Counted from the stretch's first letter, positions 43,857-55,483 are shown. The stretch is 64,000 nucleotides of DNA from Chrysopilus asiliformis (GCA_964034945.1 OZ035963.1:47542032-47606031); one strand, 5' to 3'. The notes: generated by a model not told the origin, from the letters alone. Translations and numbers: made by a program.

Positions 43857-44330
43857 GTTTAGAATGATAAAAATAATTAACTTTTGCATGTTCGTCCGTC
43901 CGTCTGTCCGTTCGTCTGCCCGTCTTTGGCGCGGATTGCGGACGCACGGATTGAGCTAGAGACTTGAAATTTTACGCTTTCGTAAAATGCAAGGCTAAGT
44001 TCGTTAATGGGCAAAAATGGACCATTAGGGAGGGTACCCCCCCATACGAATGAAAACATTTTTTGCGAATATCTCAAAAACGGTGCATCTTATCAAAAAA
44101 GTCCAAGAACAAAAGTTATTTAGGATATGATTATACATAAAACTCCCATACATCAAAATCCGATTGGAATAAATTTTAAAAAATCTTATTGGAAAGTTTG
44201 ACTTCAAAGTGGAATTTTGATACAACTGTTCGCCGTTCACTTAAACTTCGAACAATGCCATATCACCATACGGGTTTTCAATAATTGTCAGATTGGCAAT
44301 TATAGCTTTTGTTATGTTTTTTTATTTGAA
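43857..44330 (+). repeat. Family E' repeat (single copy, hairpin end missing)
   Basis: tttagaatgataaaa, GTCY run (43,890-43,925), gcggattgcggacgc, ggattgagctagagacttga, gggtacccccccatacgaa, catacatcaaaatccgattg and tattgtcagattggcaatta-type tail ending gcttttgttatgttttt. It matches, in inverse, the right-hand copy at 52.4-52.97 kb but lacks the first ~120 bp with the terminal hairpin. Confidence 0.75.
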
Positions 44331-44731
44331 AATATGCAAGCGGAATTCCCACACAAAATTGAAATTTTGTTTTTTACATGACTGTTTAAGAAGGGGTGGT
44401 AATGCGTTTTTTTGTAATGCTGTAACGCGATCATGTGTGAGCCGATTTTGAAGATGTAAGTGTCGTTGGAATGGTATTAGTCTTTCGAATAACATAAGCT
44501 AGATGAGGTCTTAGAAAATACACAATTTTATCTAAATCGTCCCAAAATAAGACTTATCATGATGTGTCGAATAAAAAGTTCTAAGGAAAGATTCATAAAT
44601 ATGTAAAAGATATTCTAAACAAATCAAAATAACAGACGTCAAAAATAAATTAAGGTCTCACAAAAAAACTTACAAATATCTAATATATACTTAAGAAAAA
44701 AAAAATAAAACCCGTCTATCAAAAAAATCAT
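44331..44731. other. Featureless AT-rich stretch
   Basis: No supported feature. Confidence 0.4.
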
Positions 44732-45254
44732 CAGGGTATTCACAGTCCTCTTTTAATATTGGGTATTCGGTGTTTTCGGTAATATTAAAAGACTGAAAAT
44801 ATTCTGCTGTGAACATCCCACAGCACAGATTTGAGAACAGCGCTTTTACTGGATACGTGACCAAATCATGAACTGCGAATTTGATTGTAAAATATGTCAC
44901 ATACCTTTAAATCCATGTTTGATGTATTCTTTTGAATTTCTATTGTGGCAACGGCTATCAAAATTGAAAAAATTTGCAGTCCGATGAGATAACCAGCGAG
45001 AAAATTTGACAACTAAAAACATCTACCGCGAGTCAACCAAGAATCAACCGCGAGTCAACCGCCACTCGCGGTTGATTCTTGATACCGAATAACCGGGCTG
45101 GAAAACACGACTCAAGGCATGTCCACAATTACCGAATCCGGTAATTCATTTTTACATGAACCCAGTTACCGTCTCGGTAAAAATCTGTTAAATTTGACTG
45201 AATTACCGAGCGGTAAAATTACTCGCAATTTAAAAGAGGACTGTGAATACCCTG
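44732..45254. mobile_element. MITE with 25-bp perfect terminal repeats
   Basis: CAGGGTATTCACAGTCCTCT plus tttaa at both ends, exact. No target duplication can be recognised, so class is open. Internal caagaatcaaccgcgagt (45,038) pairs perfectly with 45,064-45,081, and several accgaa/ttcggt words occur near both ends. Confidence 0.8.
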
Positions 45255-47639
45255 AATAAAACAAATTTGAAAAAGACAAAAAAATCTAGACATAAAAAAA
45301 ATAAAAAAAAACTTTCGGAAAATTTCGAACTAAAAAGTTTGAAATTAAATAAAACCTAACTATCGGGTGTTTCAATTGCTTGGACCGATGTTAAATGTGG
45401 TTGAGGCTTAAACGTATAATGTTTTTTGACATCTGTTTTCAGGTTTGAACTCAGAACCGGATCTCCGAGTCCTAGAATCGAGAACCCCACACTGTAGGGT
45501 TAATGTGTTGTTCTGGTTGAGGTAAAATGTGTTAAAAATGATTGAAATTCGGATCATTTTTTTAAAAATATTTCAAAAAAAGTGCTATTTACAATTTTTA
45601 AAAAACTGCACTCGGTTTTTGAACTCGGAACCGGGTACCCGTTTTTCGCGAAACCGGTTTCTGGAAGGGTACGCGGTTATTATCAACAGCCCTAATAAAA
45701 TCCATGAAAATTGAAAAAAATCAGGTTGAAGAATTTATTGTTTTATGCGTAAAATCAAACAAAAGTGGCTCAACCGATTTCAATAAAACTATTGAAATGA
45801 TTGTGTAACATGTAGAAGAGGACCGGATAATTTATATCTATTCTTCCACTACCCCTTCGATTCAGTCTTTTGTTGTCTTTGGAACCATTACGCTCTAATT
45901 TACTCGTATCCCCTTGTCTAATTCATCCCGCCACCCACAACTATCTGTTGAACTTTTGATCCTTTCATCGTCAGTTGAGTAATGGGCGTATCACACTGAT
46001 GATTGCAATTACGATTGCGATTGTGATTGAGCTTCTCGACCAATGATATCGAAGCTATCAACGATTGCGATTACGATTGATAGTTTAGGCTCACTTCTAT
46101 TTTCAATTAAACAGTTGACAATCGTAGCTGCTGTGAGCGTCCAGTCGGGCGATTTTTGTGCTTTGAATGTGATGTTTTATTAAATAGCTTAAGTCAAATG
46201 TTTGTTGGAAAGGATAACACAAAAAAATGCCTGCGAAAATTAAATCCTGGATTGTGGGTAAAGAGTAAAAGCTAATGAAGTGCGAAATTCAATTCATTGG
46301 AATTATCAGTGTGACAGAAAAACATCAACGCTCGATAGTCAATTGCAATCGTATACGTTATCGCAGTCGTCGGTACGATGGGCCATAAGACGTCATACGA
46401 TGCATTAAATCGTTTTTTTAATAATTTTCAAAATTCTTTTCATTACTAGGAAACGAGTGCTTTAAGTGAATTTCAAACTTCTTTGAACAAGGATTGAATC
46501 AAATCAGAACAATCAATTGTCTCCGTTCCCTGCCACCATCCGGTTCACATGTTCAAAAGATACACAAAAAAAAGCTCAATATTTATTGTGTCGCCAAGAG
46601 AACTATACACACCATATAAACTAAAAAATACATTTCCCGAATAGATAGAATGGACTTTGGTATATTGTAAAAGTCTTAAGACGAAAATCCCATTTATTAT
46701 CCAGAGCAATAAGATAATGTTAAGAAAAATTGGTGATACTGTGGCGACTGAAATCGTTACTCAACGTTTATGGGTTTTGCCAAGTAACGAATAATAATAA
46801 TAGTAGTAGCGAAAAGACATTTATTGTGTTTTGGCACAAAACGTAGAAACCCCCTTAACCCTAGAATTGCAGTAGGAACAATAAGAAATTTTTTTTAAAA
46901 CAAATAAACAGTGAAATAAAATCAATATTCACATTATTTTATTTTGTTAAAATTGGCATATAAATATAAGCTTTTTAAAGTGTTCATATGTCAAAAAAAT
47001 TTCTCACAAAAAACTATAAAAAAGAAGTACAAGGACCTCACATAGTTGGCATATTTTATGATGAAAACTATTTAACAAGCACTCGTATATACGAGTCGAG
47101 AGTGCATATCTGACAACACAACAATTCTAATATTTTTTTTTCACAGGTTTTGCGCCCATATTATCATTTTTTGTTATTGTTATGAATTCTTCATATCTGC
47201 CCATGATTTACGTATATGTATGCACAAACACCTGAAATGAAAGAAAAAGGGGATACCTTGAATATGATCTTGTTTCTTGTTCCATTGCAATTATAATTAT
47301 TATTGCAAGATGTCAAGTTTTGTTATAGTATTCGGGCAGAAAACTCTTCATATTCCTACCTATACGATATTTTGGAAAAAAAAACACACACAAATACTCA
47401 TTTGAATATGAAAGAAAAACAAATTCCAGATATTTCACATAATGTACAGACAAGCTGAAAAATATTATACCCCTAATTACTTAAAAAGTTCTGTTTAAAA
47501 GCCAAAAAATATATTACTCCGATGATAATCAGTGACAAGGCAAATAGGGGGTGGGAGAGTCTAAAAAGGACAAATATTAGAAAACTTAATTTCCTCGTAA
47601 CTGTCCTTGCAGCATAATCATGCACTTTATTTTTTATAT
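45255..47639. other. Stretch with minor inverted words, no supported gene
   Basis: At 45.99-46.35 kb, tcacactgatgatt and its inverse (46,297) enclose many gattgcgatt words, possibly a decayed MITE. At 45.43-45.70 kb gaactcggaaccgg and cgaaaccgg words suggest another. Neither has definable ends. Confidence 0.3.
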
Positions 47640-47876
47640 CTATATGCAATCAATCTACATGGGAACATGGGAAACAAGATTTTTCCATTGTGGCTAAGAT
47701 GGCAGCTGATCATCCCCTGCAGTCCCCCACCAAAAAAGAGCTTATGTCAATGAAACTAGAGCAAATTACCTTTCCGATGCTGATACAACAAAAGTGAAAC
47801 CCAAAAGTTAGTCAAGGGGCATTTTCGTGCATCGTTCTGTAATATACCCTTTGGTTTCACCATACGGGTATAAAAG
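47640..47876 (+). repeat. (GTCY) superfamily repeat, family D, copy 3 (3' part)
   Basis: ctaagatggcagctgatcat, aaaaagagcttatgtc and acaaaagtgaaaccc match 447-570. It then ends in ataccctttggtttcaccat acgggtata, the same terminal hairpin as family E', linking the two families by a shared 3' end. Confidence 0.65.
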
Positions 47877-48067
47877 TACCAACTATGAAAAATACGCCGC
47901 AAGCGAATATTGTTACAATAATTTAAAATTATTTTTTTTTAATAAATAATTTAAAGTTCACCTAAAATCTATATAGGCGTCGAATCGGGAACCTTTTCTA
48001 TTTTGGAAGTCGGTTAAAAAATGCGCCACAGGTGAATTTATAGTAACTTCCACTTGGAGTATACTTA

Positions 48068-48312
48068 GGCGCTTGGCACACCGAATGCGAATTCGCACCG
48101 CATTGCGAAAAAGTTCAAGTTTACCACGCGATCTTATATTATAGGTCATCTACATAAGCCCTAATTTTGTATGACATAACAATGCGGTCTCCCCAAAATT
48201 GCAGTCTCTGCAAAATTAGAACTCATGTAGATTACATACGATATAAGATCGCGTGGTAAACTTGAACGTTTTCGCAATGCGGTGCGAATTCGCATTCGGT
48301 GTGCCAAGTGCC
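48068..48312. mobile_element. Harbinger-like MITE, long palindrome, TTA duplication
   Basis: GGCGCTTGGCACACCGAATG and its near-exact inverse; arms of about 75 bp include gcgaattcgcaccgcattgc and gtttaccacgcgatcttata. TTA on both sides (48,065-48,067; 48,313-48,315). 245 bp with a ~90 bp loop. Confidence 0.88.
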
Positions 48313-48349
48313 TTAGTGAAGGTTTTTAAGGTTTATTATAAAATTATAA

Positions 48350-48780
48350 CACTACACTGAGAGAAATCGAGTAAAGGTTTTACTGCATAACTATTTTAGC
48401 TAGCCGCTACTAAGTTCCTTTATAAGTTATGTATGTTTACATACTGATGGCATGTGTCAACTTGAAGCAAGTGAAGTTTGCATGGAAAAAAACGTTTGCT
48501 TGAGGCAAACGTTTGATAGCGGCGATGTAACAGATTTTAAATTTTATCATGCTTATAAGAGGTCAACAATTCTCAGGACAGGTGAACATTACAACTGCAC
48601 ATGGGAAACTAAAAAAATTGCCGAAAAAATCACCTGCCACATGTAAACAAAAAATCTGTTTACTTGTGGCACAATTACGTTTAAAGTACTGTCAGGTGAA
48701 CTGGAAACATGAGAAGGAGAAATTTCAACGAAGGAAAATTTTCCACATAAAAATTTTCTTTCGCTCATAATTCACACGGG
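48350..48780. repeat. Hairpin-rich unclassified sequence
   Basis: aaacgtttgc..gaggcaaacgttt (48,489-48,513) and gccacatgtaaaca..tgtttacttgtggc (48,636-48,671) are strong hairpins. It opens with cactgagagaaatcgag, the style of a transposon end, but no partner end was found. Confidence 0.4.
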
Positions 48781-48900
48781 GAAAGTACCCCGCACGTCTC
48801 ATCGCAAAAACCAACAAAACAGAACGTACAAAAATGTATAATAACGTTTATGTTTGACAAGGACGGACGCTCCAATCATAATTGTTAATTTATTTAATTA

Positions 48901-49626
48901 CTAGCTCGCATACCCGTCGTTGCTGGGTTAAGTTTTTTCAAATTTTCTTTTTATGGTCTACACTCAGAAAAATGGAGGCTAACTCGACGACCTACATACG
49001 GCGTAATTGGCCTCGGGCAGGCGCGCGTTCGCCTGCATGTGGGCAAGTAAAACTGAGTTGACCTGTGGTCGGAGAAATTCTGAAATTAAGCCACCAGCAG
49101 GTGAAGTAGGGCATTGGGAGCTGCACGAGTTGACCTTAGATAGGTTAACTCTGACCGCTAGCTGGCTTACAGAAACCTCTGTAAGGTCAGAGTTAACCTG
49201 ACAAAAAGTTGACCTGGACATTTTTCTGAGTGCATACCCATCGTTGCCGGGTTAAGTTTTTTCAAATTTTTTTTATGGTCTATGTTGGAGCTAAACTTCA
49301 GGCTAATCGGCTCGGTAGTTTCCCGCGAAAGAGTAACATAGCGCAAAAACTAAGTTTCGAAATCACTTTACTTCCTTCCCTTACTCCCCCCACACAATAG
49401 ATCTTAAGGTCGCGGTGACAAGGGAGCGAGAAAGCACCACCCCATACACATAAAATAAATAATAAAATACTCCCCCCACCCCTCACGCTACTTTTCCGTA
49501 TTCCTATGTTGGAACCAGAACTGCCACAGACACTCATGCCAAATTTCAAGTCAATCGGTTCAGCCGTTTTTGCGTGAAAGAGGAACAGACAGACAGACAG
49601 ACTCATTTTTTATTATATTAGTATGA
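48901..49626 (-). mobile_element. Non-autonomous Helitron, family A, copy 4, interrupted
   Basis: Minus-strand element with CTAG at 48,901 after A and TC start at 49,626. The 3' terminal ~50 bp appear twice, at 48,909-48,960 and 49,233-49,282, separated by a 272-bp insertion. Beyond that, one or two monomers (with an aaataaataataaaatac substitution near 49,455) and a short microsatellite follow. Confidence 0.8.
48961..49232. mobile_element. Inverted-repeat insertion in a Helitron
   Basis: CACTCAGAAAAATG at 48,961 and its exact inverse at 49,219-49,232. The interior is GC-richer and holds a 15-bp perfect pair, aggttaactctgacc (49,150) and ggtcagagttaacct, with a nested cttacaga/tctgtaag hairpin. 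Three gttgacct words. It is flanked by a ~50-bp direct duplication rather than a normal short one. Confidence 0.7.
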
Positions 49627-49924
49627 TTTATTTTAATCGTATATTATTTTATTCATATAAGTAGTACATAAATTGCAAAGGCTTGTTTCATCATCCTTGG
49701 CGCAATGAAGAATTTCATTTGGCCACAAATTTTTTGGAGCAGTGTCAAGTTAAGGAGAAAAGCCCAAAATTAATTTTAATTTGTTTTATGCTTCTTCTTG
49801 TTTTTTAAGAAATGCTCGACCCGCAAGAGATCTGCTCGAAAATACCTTGCTCTGAATATGCCAGTGAAAATCGCCATTTATTTAAGTAAAATAATTGTTA
49901 AATTGAATAATCCAGGACAAAAGT
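49627..49924. other. Featureless gap
   Basis: No supported feature. Confidence 0.4.
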
Positions 49925-50039
49925 TTAGTTTTCCGAAAGTAGCGACAGCATACCTGATTCCGGGACTGTTCCGGCAAATCCGGGTTCCATGGTCACCATA
50001 GACAAAGCCAGTCACCATAGGCTAAATGAGAGTCTACTG
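49925..50039 (-). mobile_element. Solo Tigger-like end
   Basis: On the minus strand it reads CAGTAGACTCTCATTTAGCC from 50,039, preceded by TA, then tatggtgac repeated twice. A standard Tigger/pogo MITE terminus with the other end missing. Confidence 0.55.
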
Positions 50040-50041
50040 TA

Positions 50042-51658
50042 TTTGATGAATTTTCTATCACGTAAAGACAAAATTCTTGCTTTTATCAATTTTGTAGTTA
50101 AATTTCAGTTACATTCGGATTCTTCTGTCTGTACATATAAAAATAGGTATCCACCTGACATCTTGAATAAAAGCTCTTTAACTACACTCGCAAAATATTC
50201 CCGTATATTCCAATGTGCAGAAGCTCTCAAATCCTTTGATTGTCTTCACACTTTGTGCAATTCAAGATACATGACACGTGAGATTGCACGTTCCAACAAT
50301 ACAGTCGGAATTTCCTAAATAACCAGAAAAAGCACATTTTCATGAGTAGGACTTTCTGTGCAAAAAACAAAAAATCAATTTCTGAAATTGCTTGTTTCCA
50401 TAAAAAAAATAAAACCAACTACACATTTCTATTACAAAATACATTCACACAAAATTTATGTAAATCTGGGAAAATTCAATATGTTGGCCATTACCACAAC
50501 TCAATTTGGTTTGCTTACTTGCACTCACCCTAATACAATATAAATTTTACAAACATGTTCGGAAAGTACAAAAAAGTCGATTTCATTGAGGTGGGAGTTA
50601 GACTTGGGGTTTGAAAAATGACAACTTGATTTTCATATCAATATCCTGAAAATCACTTGACCAATTTGCTACACAATATCTTTTTTTCCCAATATACTTT
50701 TATGTGATTTTCATTCTTTTCATATTTTCCATATTTCCTCGACAGTCCTCCTCCGCATCATTTCTCAGTATCTCTAAAAAAAAGCGAAGGGCATAAACAT
50801 AAAATCGTTTCTTTATGCTCGTATTTTTCTATACAAATTGTATGAAATAAAATCAAATTTATGCCTAGACTCCTTCTTTAGATCATATTGAATTGATTGT
50901 CCCTTTGAATCCCATTTTTTTTTCTCTTTTCTAAAAATATTTTTTTCCAAACTCCCCAAATAGAAGAAAAATCAAGGAAAAAGGACAATCACTTCTTATT
51001 TCGATATGATACTCAACCTTCACTGTCTTAAAAAAAAAACTTTGCGGGAGGGGTGAAGGACATCGTGTTTGAGGGTGATTCAGTCGTATTCTGCAAATCA
51101 TTGAAGTTGAGTGATATCTTTGGAAAATGAGAGATAGAAAAATATGGGCAGTGTTTTTCCAGGGGCCATATAAAACCCGAACATGTTTTTTTTCATTCGG
51201 TTAAGGGAGTGAAAGGTTTTCCACCCTTTTGGCATTTTTTTTGTGTGTATTTAAATTGGGCCACGTGCTGTAAACAACCAATTGACCATTGAATGTCATG
51301 ATTTTAGATGCTGGAGATGATGTCAAGGATGAAAGCAATTGAATTTACTTTATTTGTGACCTTTCTTCAGTAAAACAGAATTCATTCATTCGTTTATCTG
51401 GGGAGTGATTTGTTTTGCTAAATTCACCATATCGAAATCATAATGAGATTATATTGTAAGATGACAATTTTCTTCTATTTAACTAGAGAAATTGATTGAT
51501 TTTTATTTTTATTATAAAAATGTCTCAGTGGGTGTTATGAATGAAAATTAACATATGCTAATAAGTCATTTTTTTGGAGCAAATCCTTTAATGTGTGTGG
51601 CTGTAAATGAGAAGATGCTGTTCAGCATAACCAGACACTCAGATACCCATTTAATGCA
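50042..51658. other. AT-rich stretch without supported genes
   Basis: Several frames of 60-109 residues near 50.0-50.5 kb lack any recognisable motif or splice context. Confidence 0.35.
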
Positions 51659-52768
51659 TTTTTATACCCGTATGGTGAAACCAAAGGGTATACTAACTTT
51701 GCCTTACCGTTTGTAACGCCAAGATCCCGTCATCACATAAAAAAATGAATTACACCAGTGTGTTTAGAATGATAAAAAAAAGTTGAATTTAGCATGTCCG
51801 TCCGTCCGTCCGTCCGTCCGTCCGTCCGTCCGTCCGTCCGTCCATCCGTCTGTCCTTCCGTCTGTCTGTCCGTCTGTCTGTCCGTCTGTGGCGCGGATTG
51901 CGGGCGCCTGGATTGAGCTAGAGACTTGAAATTTTATGCAGATTCGTTTTTCGTAAAATGCGAGGCTAAGTTCGTTCATGGGCAAAAATGGATCATTAGG
52001 GGGGTACCCCCCATACGAACGAAAACGTTTTTTTTTCGAATATCTCAGAAACGGCGCATCTCATCAAAAAAGTGCAAGAACAAAAGTTATTTTGGATATA
52101 ATTCTACATAAGACCATATGTAAATTATAACGGAACGAAAATTTTTGAAAATATTGAAAAATAATATAAATTTTGTTAAAAAATATAGAATTTCAGACCT
52201 GGAAGTAAAAGTTAATACAAAGAGCATTAAAAATATACCCATTTAATGCTGTTTGAATCAAATCTGATACTTTCTTTTATTAAAATCTATCAAACTCTAA
52301 CAAACATTGAAAAATAATACAAGTTTGATTAAAAATGTAGTTAATAATTTGAGGAGATTGAAATTTAATAGAAAAAGTATTAAAACATAACAAAAGCTAT
52401 AATTGCCAATCTGGCAATTATTGAAAACCCGTATGGTGATTTAATTGAACGGCGTATCAAAATTTCATTTGAATTCAAATTTTCCAATAAGATTTTTTTA
52501 AAACTTGTTCCAATCGGATTTTGATGTATGGGAGTTTTATGTAGAATAATATTCTAAATAACTTTTGTTCTTGCACTTTTTTGATAACATGTACTGTTTT
52601 TGAGATATTTGCAAAAAACGTTTTCGTTCGTATGGGGGGTACCCCCCCTAATGGTCCAATTTTGCCCATTAACGAACTTAGCCTCGCATTTTACGAAAAA
52701 CGAATCTGCGCAAAATTTCAAGTCTCTAGCTCAATCCGTGCGCCCGCAATCCGCCCCACAGACAGACG

Positions 52769-52800
<32 letters not shown>

Positions 52801-52967
52801 GACAGACAGACGGACAGACAGACGGACGGACATGCAAAATTCAATTTTTTTTATCATTCTAAACACACTGGTGTAATTCATTTTTGTGTGTGATGACGGG
52901 ATCTTGGCGTTACAAACGGTAAGGCAAAGTTAATATACCCTTTGGTTTCACCATACGGGTATAAAAA
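51659..52967. mobile_element. Head-out pair of family E' repeats
   Basis: Left copy (51,659-52,120, plus) and right copy (52,385-52,967, minus) are inverted and about 430 bp long in common. Both outer ends form a terminal hairpin tatacccg.atggtgaaacca.agggtata. Both carry large GTCY arrays (51,797-51,890; 52,757-52,832) and gagctagagacttgaaattt. The right copy ends internally at acataacaaaagctataatt; the left one fades at 52,120. It could be one long inverted-repeat element or two head-to-head insertions. Confidence 0.75.
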
Positions 52968-52970
52968 TGT

Positions 52971-53035
52971 CGAATTCCAGAAACTGGATTAAAAGTTAGT
53001 CCAATCATTTTAACCGTGTAGGTACAACACATATC
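52971..53035 (-). repeat. Short dispersed repeat (partner at 14.99 kb)
   Basis: Inverse of 14,990-15,057, directly beside the E' pair. Confidence 0.6.
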
Positions 53036-53065
53036 CTTTAGTAATAATAGCTGGCATTCTTAACA

Positions 53066-53850
53066 GGGGGCATATTGCGTATCTCGAACAAACGCTAGTA
53101 CGATCGAGAAACCATGAATTGGTATTGCCTATCTCGATTTTGTGCTCGACATTGCATACCAATTTCTCGAAATTTAAGAGTAGTCGAAACAACATTTTTT
53201 TGCATAAATATCGCAAAATTCGTATTTCTAAAGAAAAAAAAGTGGGTGCTGGCTTTTAAAAATACCTAAAAACCACAAAAAAATGCTCTTTCGAAAGTAA
53301 TAATTTTTTACTGAACGCACATAGAATAATACAAAATTCTCTTATTAGTGGTTTTTTTTATAAAACCCAAATAAATATTTAAAGGGTTTTCTAGCATACC
53401 ACTTGAAAGAATTTATCCGCATAAAGCAAAAAACTGCGAAAAACTTAAAAATATATAATGCATTTGAAATTTCCCAAAAATTTGCCTTGGGCTCGTTCGT
53501 TTTCTCGAATTTAATGCCTGATTGCCTATCTCGAAAATCGAGAGTTTCTGACATTTCTCTCTATCGATATTTCTCGAAAGGTCTTGTGCTTTCGAGACGG
53601 CAGTTGTTGATTTTAGACGGCAGTTGTTGAAAATGTCCGGAAGAAACATTTTACTGAATAAAGAGGAACAATTAAATGCAACTTTTCACTTTAACACCAC
53701 AAAAATAAATAAAAATTATCTGTCAAAAATATTTCCCTTGAGGAAATCTCGAAATTGCATGTTCGAGATACGTAATTCCATTATCTCTCGAAATCGAAGT
53801 TGCCTCTCGAATTCGCTGGTCTCGTTTTTCGAGATCCGCAATGTCTCCCC
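53066..53850. mobile_element. MITE-like element with tctcgaaa words
   Basis: Left GGGGGCATATTGCGTATCTC and right (reverse complement GGGGAGACATTGCGGATCTC) align at about 80 percent and continue with gaa.aaacg. More than eight tctcgaaa/tttcgaga words lie inside, mainly near the ends. A gacggcagttgttga word is directly repeated at 53,597-53,630. Target duplication unclear. Confidence 0.55.
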
Positions 53851-54161
53851 AGTTTACTCGTTTTTAACCAACGAAATATCGATTTGCTAATTGTAGATGG
53901 ACAGCTAATCAAATTTTAAAGCTCCAGGAGAAATTTCAAGTCAATCGGTCAACAATTGTAGGAGTTATCGGTTCGGCCGCAAAACGTGATTTTACAGTAG
54001 AGGTTTCTTTTGATGAGCTCTCGTGCATTTTAGAAAAGAAAATTATTGTTTATGCGGTTCAAGGCATGTACAATAAAAATTTTTAACCCTAGATCCGTGT
54101 ACTATGAAACGTCCATATATTGTGTACTTCGGCACTCGTGTACTTGGGCACTCAGATGTAA

Positions 54162-54845
54162 CCCCCGTCGCACACTTCAACTAAGCTATGTGAACGAGGC
54201 TAGCTATAGTTACATAGCCTAGCTGGGTTAGCTCACCTCGTTGCACACTTGAGCTAAGCTACGCGGCGATATTTTCGGTAAATATATGCATTTTTCCACT
54301 TTATCTGCAGCCATTTTTAGTTATAAATTATTTAACGCGATTGAAAATATTCCGCAAAAGAATTCAATTTTCACGTTTTCCTTACACTTTTATGTCCACA
54401 AAATACTACACTTTTGCAAACACCGATTCTACACTGCATAACGCCGAAAGTGTGTACAGTAAAACCCGCTTATATGCAACCCGCTTATAAGGAAAACCCT
54501 CTTACAAGGTTACATTTTAAAAACCCATTGTAATGCATAAACGTGTATTTTACCCCGCTTATAAGGAAACCCCGCTTATTAGCAACAAAAATGTTGCCAA
54601 ATTGAAATTGCTTATAAGCGGGTTTTACTGTATATGTGAGTGTCAGCGATGCCAGCGAAGTCGTACGCGTAGTTGAGGTCTGAACTACGCGAGCGAGCTT
54701 AGTCCGCGTCGCCCATGACTAGGCGACGTAGTTTCAAAGTTTCGTTGAAGTGTGCGGTCACCAAAGTAAATGCTAAGGATTTTACTTTCAGCGAGAAACT
54801 TAGCTCACGTAGTTGAGCTCGCTTAGCTGAAGTGTGCGACGGGGG
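54162..54845. mobile_element. Harbinger-like MITE (middle layer)
   Basis: CCCCCGTCGCACACTTCA at both ends, exact, flanked by TAA (54,159-54,161; 54,846-54,848). Many agctaagc/gcttagct and tagttgag words. It is inserted in the piggyBac-like element. Confidence 0.88.
54457..54630. mobile_element. Tigger-like MITE (inner layer)
   Basis: CAGTAAAACCCGCTTATA exact at both ends with TA duplications (54,455-54,456; 54,631-54,632). Internal cccgcttataagg repeated. It is inserted in the Harbinger-like element. Confidence 0.88.
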
Positions 54846-55009
54846 TAATTCTAATAGAAAATGTATGGCTTGTTTGTTTAAAAATTATAAAAATGTGGTT
54901 TATTCGTTAAACAAGTAAGAAATCCAATGGGAAAATATAACCCCAAAAAATCGTTCTGGGCACTCAGTGCCCAGTACACGGGTCTAAGGTTAAACAAATT
55001 TTGTATACA

Positions 55010-55160
55010 TTGCAGGGATGAGAAATGTTATTGTAACGTAACGAATTAACGATTTTCCGGTTTATTCCTCGAAATTACGTTATAACATTATAGAAATTTA
55101 ATTTCGTTACAATAACGAGAAACGTAACAAAATCAGGGAAAAATGATTTCGTTTTTTCGT
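55010..55160. repeat. aacgtaacg-rich sequence, possible hAT-type solo end
   Basis: gcagggatgagaaatgttat followed by repeated gttac/gtaac and aacga words. The start resembles a hAT terminus but there is no partner. Confidence 0.35.
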
Positions 55161-55249
55161 TATTTATTTTTGCTTTATTTTAATTTTTATTATTTTTTGT
55201 TCATCAAGTATTACCCCACTGACCTACCACCCGCATAAAAGATAATTAA

Positions 55250-55469
55250 CACGTTCGTGACATTTGCTTTTTCAACGTTTTTTTACATTTGGACATCGTG
55301 TACCACGGATGGTACACTCGCGATTTGTTTTCTGGCGGTTGTGCGCCATCGGTGGTACACGGTGCGTGTTTTTATATTACTTCCACAAAAAAACTACCGC
55401 ACTATTTACTCGCGCGGTTTTAAAAAACTGTACAATGTACCACCAGTGGTAGACGATGTCACGAACGTG
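55250..55469. mobile_element. piggyBac-like MITE with TTAA duplication
   Basis: CACGTTCGTGACAT exact at both ends, TTAA at 55,246-55,249 and 55,470-55,473. The interior has three gtaccac/gtggtac words around ggtggtacac. 220 bp. The next element (family E arm) follows within 20 bases. Confidence 0.82.
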
Positions 55470-55483
55470 TTAAAAATATGAAA

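Larger units (their letters stand above)
54087..54989. mobile_element. piggyBac-like MITE (outer layer of a nest)
   Basis: TTAA at 54,083-54,086 and 54,990-54,993. Ends CCCTAGATCCGTGTACT and (inverse) CCTTAGACCCGTGTACT. TTAA targeting plus CC-start ends is the piggyBac pattern. Without the nested material it is about 216 bp. Repeated gggcactcag/ctgagtgccc words inside. Confidence 0.82.

Noticed and set aside
45990..46350. MITE with tcacactgat inverted words
   Set aside because: Only a 14-bp imperfect pair was seen; no duplication and no consistent extension of the ends.
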